A stretch of 64,000 bases of DNA from Arcobacter roscoffensis (GTDB lineage Bacteria; Campylobacterota; Campylobacteria; Campylobacterales; Arcobacteraceae). Positions 37,430 to 46,553 of this stretch are shown one piece after another (position 1 is the first letter of the stretch; each line of letters starts with the position of its first letter). Under the pieces are notes generated by a model that saw nothing but the letters and a program-made list of their open reading frames with translations, ran no database searches and was not told the origin of the DNA. Where the stretch lies: the NCBI RefSeq assembly GCF_024267655.1, contig NZ_CP100595.1, forward strand, positions 3,038,001 through 3,102,000. The letters are read 5' to 3'. The position numbers and the translations under genes were made by a program.

Positions 37430-38994
37430 TGTCTAAAATTACAAAAAATAGACTTTTTGAAATTCTATCAGCAAGACATGTGGATAATCCTTATTCACGT
37501 CTTGCTGACATCCCCTCACCAAATAACTTTAAAGACATAAAAAAAGCTTCAACTAGAATAAAAGAAGCTGTACTAAACAATGAAACTATTACCATAGTTG
37601 GCGATTATGATGTTGATGGAGTAGTCTCAACTACTATTATGTTAGACTTTTTTAATAAAGTTGGATACAAAGTAAATCACATAATTCCAAATAGATTTGT
37701 ACATGGCTATGGTTTATCCCCAAAAATAGTTGATATGATTGATAAGGGCTTAGTTATAACAGTTGATAATGGTATCTCAGCAGTTGAGGCAGCTAAAAAG
37801 CTTCAAGAAAAAGGCATTGATTTAATCATAACAGATCACCATACAGTAGGGGAACAATTACCACCAGCAATAGCAATTGTAAACCCAAAACAAGCAGATT
37901 GTAATTTTGAGTTCAAAGATATTTGTGGTGCTCAAGTTGCTTGGTATTTATGTGCAGCAATTAAAAAAGAGTTAAATCTAAATATTAATATGACGGATTT
38001 TTTAGACCTTTTAGCTTTAGCTATCGTTGCTGATATTATGCCAATGACTGCACTTAATTATACAATGGTAAAGCAAGGTCTAAAAAAAATCAAAAGCTCA
38101 CAAAGAGAAGCCTTTAAAAAACTAAATGAAGTTATGAGTAAAGAAGCCTTAGTATCCGATGATATTGGCTTTTTCATTGCTCCAAAGATAAATAGTGCAG
38201 GAAGAATGGATGATGCCTCAGTAGCACTATCTTTTTTACTTTCAAATAGCTCTTTTAGTGCAAATGAATCTTTACAATTATTAGAAGAGTTAAACAATTA
38301 CAGAAAAACTTTACAAGAAGAGATTTCTCAAAAAGCTTTAAATGCTTCAAAAAAAGAAGACAATGCTGTTGTTGTTTGGGGTGAAGATTGGCATGAAGGT
38401 GTTATTGGTATTGTTGCTTCTAAAATGTCAAACCATTTCAAAAAACCTGCTTTTATCTTCTCACTAAACAATGGAATTGCAAAAGGAAGTGCAAGAGCAA
38501 ATGCAGACATAAATCTATATGATTTAATCACAGAAGCAAAACATTTATTATTAGGCTACGGTGGTCACAAAAATGCTGCTGGTTTATCTATGAAGCAAGA
38601 GAACCTAGAAGAGTTTAAAGCTATCATAAATAAACAATTAGAAGATAAAAAAGATAAGCTACATATTGAACCTAAAACATTAGGTGAATTAGATGTTTCA
38701 TCTGTTGATTTAGAGTTTTTATCTATTATTGAACAGTTTGAACCATATGGTCTACAAAATCATAAACCAATCTTTAAACTATCAAATGTAAACTTAGTAA
38801 AATATGATTTAATAGGAAGAGATAAAAACCACTTAAAACTTACACTTAATAGTGAAGGTGTTATATTTGAAGCTTTAAAATTTAATGATAGTAATACGAA
38901 CCTATCAAATACACTTGATATTATTGTATCAGTAAATAAAAATGAATTTAGAGGAGAGCTAAGCGCTCAGTTCTTAATCCAAGATATTTTATAA
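37429..38994 (+). CDS. recJ: single-stranded-DNA-specific exonuclease RecJ
   Basis: RecJ degrades single-stranded DNA 5' to 3' in recombination and repair. The DHH-family motifs are clear: VGDYDVDGVVSTTIM, DNGIS, ITDHHTVG and, in the DHHA1 domain, GYGGHKNAAGLSM. At 521 residues it is on the short side for RecJ, as in relatives of this phylum. The ATG overlaps the pyrG stop by one base, and the 3' end overlaps the convergent lipoprotein gene by six bases. Confidence 0.95.
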   Translation: MSKITKNRLFEILSARHVDNPYSRLADIPSPNNFKDIKKASTRIKEAVLNNETITIVGDYDVDGVVSTTIMLDFFNKVGYKVNHIIPNRFVHGYGLSPKIVDMIDKGLVITVDNGISAVEAAKKLQEKGIDLIITDHHTVGEQLPPAIAIVNPKQADCNFEFKDICGAQVAWYLCAAIKKELNLNINMTDFLDLLALAIVADIMPMTALNYTMVKQGLKKIKSSQREAFKKLNEVMSKEALVSDDIGFFIAPKINSAGRMDDASVALSFLLSNSSFSANESLQLLEELNNYRKTLQEEISQKALNASKKEDNAVVVWGEDWHEGVIGIVASKMSNHFKKPAFIFSLNNGIAKGSARANADINLYDLITEAKHLLLGYGGHKNAAGLSMKQENLEEFKAIINKQLEDKKDKLHIEPKTLGELDVSSVDLEFLSIIEQFEPYGLQNHKPIFKLSNVNLVKYDLIGRDKNHLKLTLNSEGVIFEALKFNDSNTNLSNTLDIIVSVNKNEFRGELSAQFLIQDIL

Positions 38995-39576
38995 AACTAC
39001 TCTTGGTCTAAGAACAATACTTCTTTTTTCTTCACCCTCTAAATCTAAAATCTCTTGATCTATTGATGTTCTTTCATGGGAAGAGGCTAAAATATTTCCA
39101 GTTTGAACATCAATCAATTTTATAAAGATATTTAAACTTCTAGTTGATATAGAGTAAGTTCCAACAACAGCATACCTAGCTTTTGAAACCTCATCAGAGA
39201 TGATCTTATTTTTATCTCTAATAAGCATATTAAAACCTTGCTGTCCTAACTGAAACTCTTTTCCAAAGATTACTTCTCTTACAACTATATCTAAAGACAC
39301 AAGTTTATCTTTTAACATATTTGAAAGTAAAAAACCTAATTGTGATTTATTTTCTAAGTCTTGTATATTCACAAAATCAGAAACTAATACAACTTCTTCA
39401 TAAGCTACATTTTTTTTAATCTTTACAGCTGATTCATCAACTAGTTTTGATACTAGTGAGTGAAAGTCATTTGCACCATCAATTGGAATTTTATAGTATG
39501 AACATGAAGTTAGAAAAAGAGTTAAAAAACTAAGAAGTAAAATACTTCTTAAGCTTTTAAAATAAGAGGGTTTCAT
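38989..39576 (-). CDS. FlgO-like lipoprotein
   Basis: A 195-residue lipoprotein with lipobox LTSC (Cys25). The mature part resembles the FlgO domain: VVLVSDFVNIQDLENKSQLG, LLSNMLKDKL, ARYAVVGTYSI and IKLIDVQTGNILASS. FlgO is an outer-membrane protein tied to flagellar assembly in Vibrio, but no flagellar gene is near here. It lies eight bases after a second FlgO-like gene. Confidence 0.8.
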   Translation of the reverse strand: MKPSYFKSLRSILLLSFLTLFLTSCSYYKIPIDGANDFHSLVSKLVDESAVKIKKNVAYEEVVLVSDFVNIQDLENKSQLGFLLSNMLKDKLVSLDIVVREVIFGKEFQLGQQGFNMLIRDKNKIISDEVSKARYAVVGTYSISTRSLNIFIKLIDVQTGNILASSHERTSIDQEILDLEGEEKRSIVLRPRVVL

Positions 39577-39584
39577 TTAGATTG

Positions 39585-40301
39585 TTATTCTTTTACGATT
39601 TTTACAGTTCTTGCAGGTCTACAATCATTGAACATCATACAATCATTTGCTCTTCCATGATGATAAGTAGATCTAGCACTTGTGATAATTCTTCCTGTGA
39701 TGTTATCGATAACTCTTGCGTTTAATATCACTTTTTTGTATTGTCTAGAGTAAGTACCAACTACAACATAAGTATTTGGTGTTTTACCTTTCATTTGTCT
39801 AACTTTTCTAGTGATAAAATATTCACCATTATTATCAACAGATACAGCTAATTGACCTCTAAATTCGATTATATTAAAACCTTTGTTTGAAAGCTCATTA
39901 ATTAAACTTTCACTTACAATTCTACCAAATTCAGTTGTTTTTTTAAATTGGTCAAGTCTTACAAAAGAAGTAATTATTACAGGTTTATTTGTTGCAAGTT
40001 TTTGATTTCTCATCATTTGTGTTGCTAAAGAGTTAATAGTACCTTCTAAAGTATACTGCTTTGTTACAAATCTTTCTTGGTCATTTGCAATTTTTAAGTA
40101 CTCTTTAGTAACTTGTACTTCATCATTTGTTTGTTGAAGGTGGTTAGTGCTTAGATTAGCACTTCCTGAATTATTATTTATTGATTGACCTTTTACATTG
40201 GCTAGTTGTTCTTTTTGTACAATCGTTTGATGTATTTGACACCCCGAAAATAACATAGCAGCTGCGGCTAATAAACAAGTCTTTGCAAAAGTTTTCAACA
40301 T
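39585..40301 (-). CDS. FlgO-like lipoprotein, paralogue of its neighbour
   Basis: A 238-residue lipoprotein with lipobox FSGC (Cys21). The C-terminal half follows the same FlgO pattern as the next gene: PVIITSFVRLDQFKKTTEFG, LINELSNKGF, YVVVGTYSR and ARVIDNITGRIITSA. The N-terminal 70 residues are Gln/Asn rich and probably a flexible linker. Two Cys near the C-terminus (NDCMMFNDCR) may form a disulfide. It is the promoter-proximal gene of the pair. Confidence 0.8.
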   Translation of the reverse strand: MLKTFAKTCLLAAAAMLFSGCQIHQTIVQKEQLANVKGQSINNNSGSANLSTNHLQQTNDEVQVTKEYLKIANDQERFVTKQYTLEGTINSLATQMMRNQKLATNKPVIITSFVRLDQFKKTTEFGRIVSESLINELSNKGFNIIEFRGQLAVSVDNNGEYFITRKVRQMKGKTPNTYVVVGTYSRQYKKVILNARVIDNITGRIITSARSTYHHGRANDCMMFNDCRPARTVKIVKE

Positions 40302-40426
40302 AAAATTCCCCTTAGTATAATTGTTTAAATTTTATTTAAATCTAGCTTACAAAATCTTGAAGAATACCCTAAATATCAATTTTCTTTTGTTATTCAATTG
40401 TAATCAAAGTACTCTAAAATTCGAAT

Positions 40427-41173
40427 ATGAAATACAAAAGCATCTTTATATCAGATATTCACCTAGGAACAAGGTTTTCTAAGGCAAAAAAATTATTAGA
40501 TTTTTTAAAACACAATGAGAGTGAAAACCTAATTTTAGTAGGAGACATTATAGATGGTTGGGCTATAAAAAGAAAATTTGTATGGCCTCAAACTCACTCA
40601 GATGTTATTCAAAAAGTTTTAAAAAAAGCCAGAAAAGGGACAAATGTACACTTCATAACTGGTAACCATGATGAGTTTATAAGACCCTTTGTACCACTTG
40701 TTTTAGGAGATTCTTTAAATATCTCCAATGAACTTGATTATAAAGGAATTAATGGCAAAAAGTATTATATTACCCATGGAGACTTTTTTGACTCTATTAC
40801 CATGACTAAAAAATGGTTAGCAATTCTAGGTGATTATGGATATGATTTGCTGTTATACTTAAACGCAGCATTAAACTTCACAAGACAAAAACTTGGAATC
40901 AAAAAATATTGGTCTTTATCAAAATATGTAAAAGACTCAGTTAAATCCTCAGTTTCATTTATAAACGACTTTGAAAGCGTTTTATCAAACCACGCAAAAA
41001 ATAAAGGATATGATGGTATTATATGCGGACATATCCACAAAGCTGAAATAAGAGATATAGATGGGATAGAATACCTCAACTGCGGTGATTGGGTCGAGAG
41101 TTGTACTGCTATAGTTGAAACCTTTGATGGAGAGTTTAAAATAATAGATTGGTTAGATAAAAATGATAAATAA
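40427..41173 (+). CDS. COG2908-type metallophosphoesterase (UDP-2,3-diacylglucosamine diphosphatase-like)
   Basis: A 248-residue calcineurin-like phosphoesterase. Metal motifs are ISDIHLG, VGDIIDGW, TGNHDEF, THGDFFD and CGHIHKAEI. COG2908 includes LpxH, which cleaves UDP-diacylglucosamine in lipid A synthesis, but LpxH has GNRD where this protein has the canonical GNHD, so it may be a related enzyme with another substrate. No Shine-Dalgarno site precedes the ATG; TAAAAT lies 8-13 bases upstream, so the mRNA may be leaderless. It overlaps the patatin gene by 11 bases. Confidence 0.82.
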   Translation: MKYKSIFISDIHLGTRFSKAKKLLDFLKHNESENLILVGDIIDGWAIKRKFVWPQTHSDVIQKVLKKARKGTNVHFITGNHDEFIRPFVPLVLGDSLNISNELDYKGINGKKYYITHGDFFDSITMTKKWLAILGDYGYDLLLYLNAALNFTRQKLGIKKYWSLSKYVKDSVKSSVSFINDFESVLSNHAKNKGYDGIICGHIHKAEIRDIDGIEYLNCGDWVESCTAIVETFDGEFKIIDWLDKNDK

Positions 41174-41921
41174 TTTGAGTTTAGCTCTTGGTGGAGGTGC
41201 TGCTAGAGGCGCTTTTCATTTAGGGGTTCTACACTTCTGTGAAGAACAAAATATAGACATTAAAGCCTATAGCGGCTCATCAATTGGAAGTATTATAAGT
41301 GCTTCTCATGCGAGTGGGATTCCTGCAAAAGAACAACTAAAAATTTTTGGAAGTAAAGATGTAAGACAAGCTTTAAAATTTAACTATTTTAGAAATGGTT
41401 TACTAAAAATTGATTCCTCAAATAAGATTATAAAAGAGTTATTACCAATAGAAAAACTTGAAGATATTCCAAAACCTGTTTATGTAAATGCCTATGATAT
41501 AAAAGAAAAAAAGCTTCACTACTTTAATAATGGTGATACTATAACTTTATGTATGGCTTCATCTGCCTTAGTTCCTCTTTTTAAACCTGTAAAATATAAA
41601 GGTATGCACTTAATAGATGGGGGTTTATTTGATAATGTTCCTATCAAACCTTTATTAGAAAAAAATTATCATATTTTTAGTGTAGATTTATTTCCAAAAT
41701 CTAGCAAACAAAACATCAAAAGACTTAACCCAATTAAAACAATTCATAAAAAACTTTTTAAACAGTTATATGAAAATCATGCCCACTCAATTGCTCATAC
41801 ACACCAGTATTTAGGAAGTCCACATATTAGAGGTTTTTCTTTGTTCACTTTTAAAGAACTTGAAGAGTGTTTTAATCTTGGTTTTAAAGAGGCTCAAAAT
41901 CATTTTTTAGATATAATATAA
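41163..41921 (+). CDS. patatin-like phospholipase
   Basis: A 252-residue patatin-family lipid hydrolase of the RssA/NTE bacterial type. The oxyanion motif LALGGGAARGAFHLG, nucleophile Ser40 in GSSIGS and the catalytic Asp152 in IDGGLFDN are all present. No signal peptide is seen, so it probably acts on the inner face of the membrane. Overlap with the phosphoesterase gene suggests a joint envelope-lipid function. Confidence 0.9.
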   Translation: MINNLSLALGGGAARGAFHLGVLHFCEEQNIDIKAYSGSSIGSIISASHASGIPAKEQLKIFGSKDVRQALKFNYFRNGLLKIDSSNKIIKELLPIEKLEDIPKPVYVNAYDIKEKKLHYFNNGDTITLCMASSALVPLFKPVKYKGMHLIDGGLFDNVPIKPLLEKNYHIFSVDLFPKSSKQNIKRLNPIKTIHKKLFKQLYENHAHSIAHTHQYLGSPHIRGFSLFTFKELEECFNLGFKEAQNHFLDII

Positions 41922-41960
41922 ACTATTAAAAAACAAAAATTATTTTAAAAAGATTATATT

Positions 41961-44900
41961 ATGTCTGATACACCACAATTTACACATTTACATTTACATA
42001 CAGAATATTCACTACTAGATGGTGCAAATAAAATTAAACCCCTAGCTAAAAAAGTAAAAGATCTTGGTATGACCTCTGTTGCCATGACTGACCATGGTAA
42101 CATGTTTGGAGCAATTGACTTTTACAATGCCATGAGAAAAGAAGGTATTAAACCTATCATTGGAATGGAAGCTTATATTCATAACTCAGAAGAGTTAGGA
42201 GATAAGACAAATAGACAAAGATACCACTTATGTTTATATGCAAAAAATGATACAGGATATAAGAACCTAATGTACCTAAGCTCACAAGCTTACATGCACG
42301 GTTTTTATTACTATCCAAGAATCAATAAAAAGCTTTTAAGAGAAAATAGCGAAGGTCTAGTTTGTTCTGCTGCTTGTCTACAAGGTGAAATAAACTGGCA
42401 CCTAAACTTACAAAACGAAAGGAATGTAAGAAATGGTGCAAAAGGTTATGAAAGGGCAAAAGAAGTTGCCTTAGAGTACAAAGATATTTTTGGGGATGAT
42501 TTCTACCTTGAAATTATGAGACATGGAATTGGTGACCAACACTTTGTTGATGACCAGATTTTAAGAATTGCACATGAAACTGGAATAAAAGTAGTTGCTA
42601 CAAATGATACACACTACTTAAATCCAAAAGATGCTGATGCACATGAGGCTTTTATGTGTATTGCAATGAATAAACTTTATGATGATCCAAATAGATTAAG
42701 ACACTCAGTTCATGAGTTTTATTTAAAATCCCCAGAACAAATTGCAAAACTATATGCAGATATTCCAGAAGCTATTGAAGCAACACAAGAAATATCTGAT
42801 AAGTGTAATTTAGAGATAAAACTAGGAAACCCAACTCCTCCAAACTTTAAGTTTACAAGAAATAAACTAGAAGAACAAAATGTAGAAATTCCTTTTCCAG
42901 AGGAAGAATATTCACTTGAAAATGATAAAGCTTTATTTATTTATGAGTGTTGGAAGGGTTTAGAAAAAAGACTTGAAATAGTTCCTGCTGAAAAACATGA
43001 AGAGTATAGAGATAGACTTCAAGTAGAAATTGATATTATCAACAACATGAAATTCCCAGGATATATGCTTATTGTATGGGATTTTGTTATTGTTGCAAAA
43101 CAAATGGGAATTCCAGTAGGACCTGGTAGGGGTTCTGCTGCTGGTTCACTGGTAGCATATTGTTTATTTATTACGGATATTGATCCTATGCCTTATGGTT
43201 TACTTTTTGAGAGATTCCTAAATCCAGAGAGGGTATCAATGCCCGATATTGATATGGATTTCTGTCAAAGTAGAAGGGGTGAGATTATTGACTATGTTGT
43301 TCAACAATATGGTCGTGCCAATGTTGCTCAAATTATTACCTTTGGTAAACTTCTTGCAAAAGGGGTAATTAGAGATGTTGCAAGAGTACTTGATATGCCT
43401 TATGCAAAAGCTGATGCAATGGCAAAACTTATTCCTGATGAACTTGGTATTAATCTTACTGATTCATATGAAAAAGAACCAAAAATCAAAGAACTTTGTG
43501 ACTCAGATCCACTATCAAAAAGAGTTTGGGAGTTTGCTCTAGCATTAGAAGGACTAAATAGAAATGCAGGTACTCACGCAGCAGGTGTGGTTATCTCAAA
43601 TGAGCCTTTATGGAAAAAAACACCTTTATTTAAACCTTCAGGACTTGATACTTTAGCCACTCAATATAATGGTAAGTATGTAGAAGATGTTGACTTAATT
43701 AAATTTGACTTCTTAGGTCTTAAGACCCTTACAGTTATTGAAGAAGCAAATAAATTAATTGAGAAAAGACATGGAAAAAGAGTTGATTTCTTAACTACAG
43801 ATGTAAATGATAAAGGTGTTTATGATCTTATTCAAACAGGTAATACAATTGGGTTATTCCAAATAGAATCCGATGGTATGCAAGACTTATGTAAAAGACT
43901 AGCTCCTTCAAACTTCGAGGATATTATTGCCGTTCTAGCCTTATATAGACCAGGTCCAATGGAGTCAGGAATGCTTGATGACTTCATCGATAGAAAACAT
44001 GGTCGAGCAAAGATTGACTACTTTCATGATGAGTTAGAACCTGCACTTAAACCCATATTGGAAACGACATACGGAGTTATTGTATATCAAGAGCAAGTTA
44101 TGCAGATTGTACAAAGTATTGGTGGCTTCTCACTTGGTGGTGCGGACTTAGTTAGACGGGCTATGGGTAAAAAAATTAAAGAAGAAATGGACAAACTTAA
44201 AACAGAGTTTGCCGATGGTGCTCAAGAAAAAGGTTATACAAGAGCTTATGCAGAAGAACTGTTTGACCTTATTGTAAAGTTTGCTGGATATGGATTTAAT
44301 AAATCTCACTCAGCAGCCTATGCCCTTGTAACTTTCTATACTTCTTATCTTAAATGTTATTATCCATCTGAGTTTATGGCAGCACTACTTACTCTTGAAA
44401 AAGATAATACAGACAAAGTTGTAAAGTATGTGGATGAAGTAAAAAGATTAGGACTTGATTTATTCCCACCTGATATTAATAAATCAGATTTAGTTTTCTC
44501 TGCTAAAAAGCTAGATGAGGAAGAAGAAGTAGTAATGTTTGGTATGGGAGCAATTAAAGGTGCTGGAGATATTGCCATTAACTCAATTCTAAAAGAAAGA
44601 AAAGAAAATGGAGAGTTTACTAGTCTTTCCAATTTTATTTCAAGAATTGATGGAAGCAAAGTAAATAAAAGAGTAATTGAATCACTTATTAAAGCAGGTG
44701 CTTTAGATGGTTTCCACTATACAAGAAAAGCCATGCTAGATCAAATTGAGCAAATAGGTGAAGCAGTTGGTAATGTAGCAAAAGCTAAGAAAATGGCTGT
44801 TGGCTCTTTATTTGGAGATAGTGAAGAATTAACTTCTGTTGAAATCCAATTAGAAGAACTACCAGAGTTTGACAATAAAGAGCTTCTTGAACTTGAAAAA

Positions 44901-45530
44901 GCTTCTTTAGGTTTTTATGTATCAGGTCACCCACTTGATGATTATAGAGAGCAATTAGATCAAATCAAATATACTTTATCATCAGAAATTGATGAGATTG
45001 CTGATGGTTCACAAGCTTTATTTGTAGGTAAAATAGAGAGTATTACTGAAAAGATTTCTAAGAAAGGAAATAAATTTGGTATTGCTTCAATCATGGACTT
45101 ACATGGAAATATTGAGCTTATGATGTTTGAAAATAGACTAAAAGAGCTTGAGGATAACTTCGGTATTGATTTAAGAAGTCCAAGTGACTCTGAACCAATA
45201 GCTTTTAAAGTAAGAATTTCAAAAGACGAAAACTTTACAAGAATGAACATCTTAAAAATAGAAAGTCTTCAAGATGCAAAAAGAGAAAAAGTAAAAACAA
45301 AACAAGTAGAAAAAATAGAACCACCTTTAACTGTAGCTATTCCCTTTGATGATAAAGATGATGTAATGTATAGGTTATTTGATATTATTGCAAACAATCA
45401 AGGAAGAAGAGAGTTTAAGGTACTTGTTAAGTCAAAACTTGCAGATATTGAACTAGAAACAGGTTTTAAAGTAACTTCAAATGTAGAAAATTTAATCAAA
45501 CAAATAGAAGGAGCATATGTAGTAGCATGA
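41961..45530 (+). CDS. dnaE: DNA polymerase III alpha subunit
   Basis: DnaE is the replicative polymerase. Its 1189 residues begin with the PHP domain (THLHLHTEYSLLDGANKIKP). The polymerase core follows with GPGRGSAAGSLVAYCL and the catalytic acids in PDIDMDFCQ, then ALYRPGPMESGMLDDFIDRK and KSHSAAYALVTFYTSYLK. A C-terminal OB domain (around ALFVGKIESITEKISKKGN) is present. The stop overlaps the surE start by four bases. Confidence 0.98.
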   Translation: MSDTPQFTHLHLHTEYSLLDGANKIKPLAKKVKDLGMTSVAMTDHGNMFGAIDFYNAMRKEGIKPIIGMEAYIHNSEELGDKTNRQRYHLCLYAKNDTGYKNLMYLSSQAYMHGFYYYPRINKKLLRENSEGLVCSAACLQGEINWHLNLQNERNVRNGAKGYERAKEVALEYKDIFGDDFYLEIMRHGIGDQHFVDDQILRIAHETGIKVVATNDTHYLNPKDADAHEAFMCIAMNKLYDDPNRLRHSVHEFYLKSPEQIAKLYADIPEAIEATQEISDKCNLEIKLGNPTPPNFKFTRNKLEEQNVEIPFPEEEYSLENDKALFIYECWKGLEKRLEIVPAEKHEEYRDRLQVEIDIINNMKFPGYMLIVWDFVIVAKQMGIPVGPGRGSAAGSLVAYCLFITDIDPMPYGLLFERFLNPERVSMPDIDMDFCQSRRGEIIDYVVQQYGRANVAQIITFGKLLAKGVIRDVARVLDMPYAKADAMAKLIPDELGINLTDSYEKEPKIKELCDSDPLSKRVWEFALALEGLNRNAGTHAAGVVISNEPLWKKTPLFKPSGLDTLATQYNGKYVEDVDLIKFDFLGLKTLTVIEEANKLIEKRHGKRVDFLTTDVNDKGVYDLIQTGNTIGLFQIESDGMQDLCKRLAPSNFEDIIAVLALYRPGPMESGMLDDFIDRKHGRAKIDYFHDELEPALKPILETTYGVIVYQEQVMQIVQSIGGFSLGGADLVRRAMGKKIKEEMDKLKTEFADGAQEKGYTRAYAEELFDLIVKFAGYGFNKSHSAAYALVTFYTSYLKCYYPSEFMAALLTLEKDNTDKVVKYVDEVKRLGLDLFPPDINKSDLVFSAKKLDEEEEVVMFGMGAIKGAGDIAINSILKERKENGEFTSLSNFISRIDGSKVNKRVIESLIKAGALDGFHYTRKAMLDQIEQIGEAVGNVAKAKKMAVGSLFGDSEELTSVEIQLEELPEFDNKELLELEKASLGFYVSGHPLDDYREQLDQIKYTLSSEIDEIADGSQALFVGKIESITEKISKKGNKFGIASIMDLHGNIELMMFENRLKELEDNFGIDLRSPSDSEPIAFKVRISKDENFTRMNILKIESLQDAKREKVKTKQVEKIEPPLTVAIPFDDKDDVMYRLFDIIANNQGRREFKVLVKSKLADIELETGFKVTSNVENLIKQIEGAYVVA

Positions 45531-46249
45531 TGAAAAAACATATTTTACTTACAAATGATGATGGCTTTGATGCCATTGGACTAAAAGCTTTAATTGAGGC
45601 TTTAAGCCCAATTGCAAAACTAACAATAGTTGCTCCTGCTAAAAATAAATCAGCATGTGGTCACTCATTAACTTTAGATAGACCTCTAAAACTTGACAAA
45701 GTTGATGATGACTTTAGACCTGATTTAGTAATAAGTGGTATTAATATTGGTGCAAATATGGGAGAAGATATCACATATAGTGGAACAGCAGCAGGAGCAA
45801 TGGAAGCTGTACTTCAAGGAGTTCCTTCAATTGCTATTTCACAAGTTTGTAGAAACAAGTGTCTTGATATAAAAGATGGCTGGGATTTTGCTTTAGCAAA
45901 ACAAACTATTGCCAAATTAGCATCAAAAATACTAAATAATGAGTTCCCATTAGATGAAAGAAAGCTATTAAATGTTAATATCCCACCTATCAAACCCGAT
46001 GAATGTGAGGGTATAAAAATCACAAAAGCTGGATATAGAGAGTATGGAAATGATACACATAGACATCTTAATCCAAGAGGTGAAGAGTATTACTGGATTG
46101 GTTTACACCCTTTAATCTGGCAAGAAAGCTCTGATAAATCATGTGATTTTGAAGCAATAAAAGCAAATTATGTATCAATAACTCCAATAATGCTTGACTT
46201 AACATCTTATAAAGATATAAACACATTAGAAAATTGGATAAATAAGTAA
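45527..46249 (+). CDS. surE: 5'/3'-nucleotidase SurE
   Basis: SurE is a metal-dependent phosphatase acting on nucleoside monophosphates. The 240 residues include ILLTNDDGFDAIGLKAL, the VAPAKNKSACGHSLT loop, VISGINIGANMGEDITYSGT and GVPSIAIS. It is coupled to dnaE by an ATGA overlap; ATG codons at 45527 and 45530 are alternative starts. Confidence 0.95.
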   Translation: MMKKHILLTNDDGFDAIGLKALIEALSPIAKLTIVAPAKNKSACGHSLTLDRPLKLDKVDDDFRPDLVISGINIGANMGEDITYSGTAAGAMEAVLQGVPSIAISQVCRNKCLDIKDGWDFALAKQTIAKLASKILNNEFPLDERKLLNVNIPPIKPDECEGIKITKAGYREYGNDTHRHLNPRGEEYYWIGLHPLIWQESSDKSCDFEAIKANYVSITPIMLDLTSYKDINTLENWINK

Positions 46250-46259
46250 AAGGAAAAAA

Positions 46260-46523
46260 ATGAACTATACAGAAGCTGTTTTTAAACATATTGATAAACT
46301 AGTAGGTGTATTAAGACCTGAAGATGAAATCAAAGATGTATTAAAAAGAAAATTTACAAAAAAAGAGTTTAAAACTTTTGTAGCTTTTGAAGAAGGTAAA
46401 TCTTTGGAAGAAGTAGCACAAATCGTAAAAGATGAAGAAGAGAGAGTTGAAAAACTTTATAAAACTGCTTGTAAAAAGTTAAATCAAGAGCTTTTCAAAA
46501 AAGAACTTGTATCTTTCGACTAA
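46260..46523 (+). CDS. small conserved-looking protein with a sigma-region-4-like helix-turn-helix
   Basis: An 87-residue, highly charged, all-helical protein. The segment EEGKSLEEVAQIVKDEEERV followed by EKLYKTACKKLNQE resembles the helix-turn-helix of sigma region 4 (LSLEEIA...ERVRQLY). It may bind nucleic acid or be a structural small protein. It lies 10 bases after surE with an AAAAGGA site, so is probably co-transcribed with dnaE-surE. The function is unknown. Confidence 0.7.
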   Translation: MNYTEAVFKHIDKLVGVLRPEDEIKDVLKRKFTKKEFKTFVAFEEGKSLEEVAQIVKDEEERVEKLYKTACKKLNQELFKKELVSFD

Positions 46524-46526
46524 TTA

Positions 46527-46553
46527 AAAAATAGAGTTTAAAACTCTATTTTT
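46527..46553. terminator. bidirectional terminator
   Basis: A 13-bp inverted repeat (AAAAATAGAGTTT and its complement) is flanked by A and T runs. The stop codon of the minus-strand carboxypeptidase gene (46546-46548) is inside the right arm. Confidence 0.75.

Noticed and set aside
44360..45250. Minus-strand open frames of 99 and 96 residues inside dnaE
   Set aside because: They are antisense shadows rich in Ser and Leu, arising from dnaE codon use.
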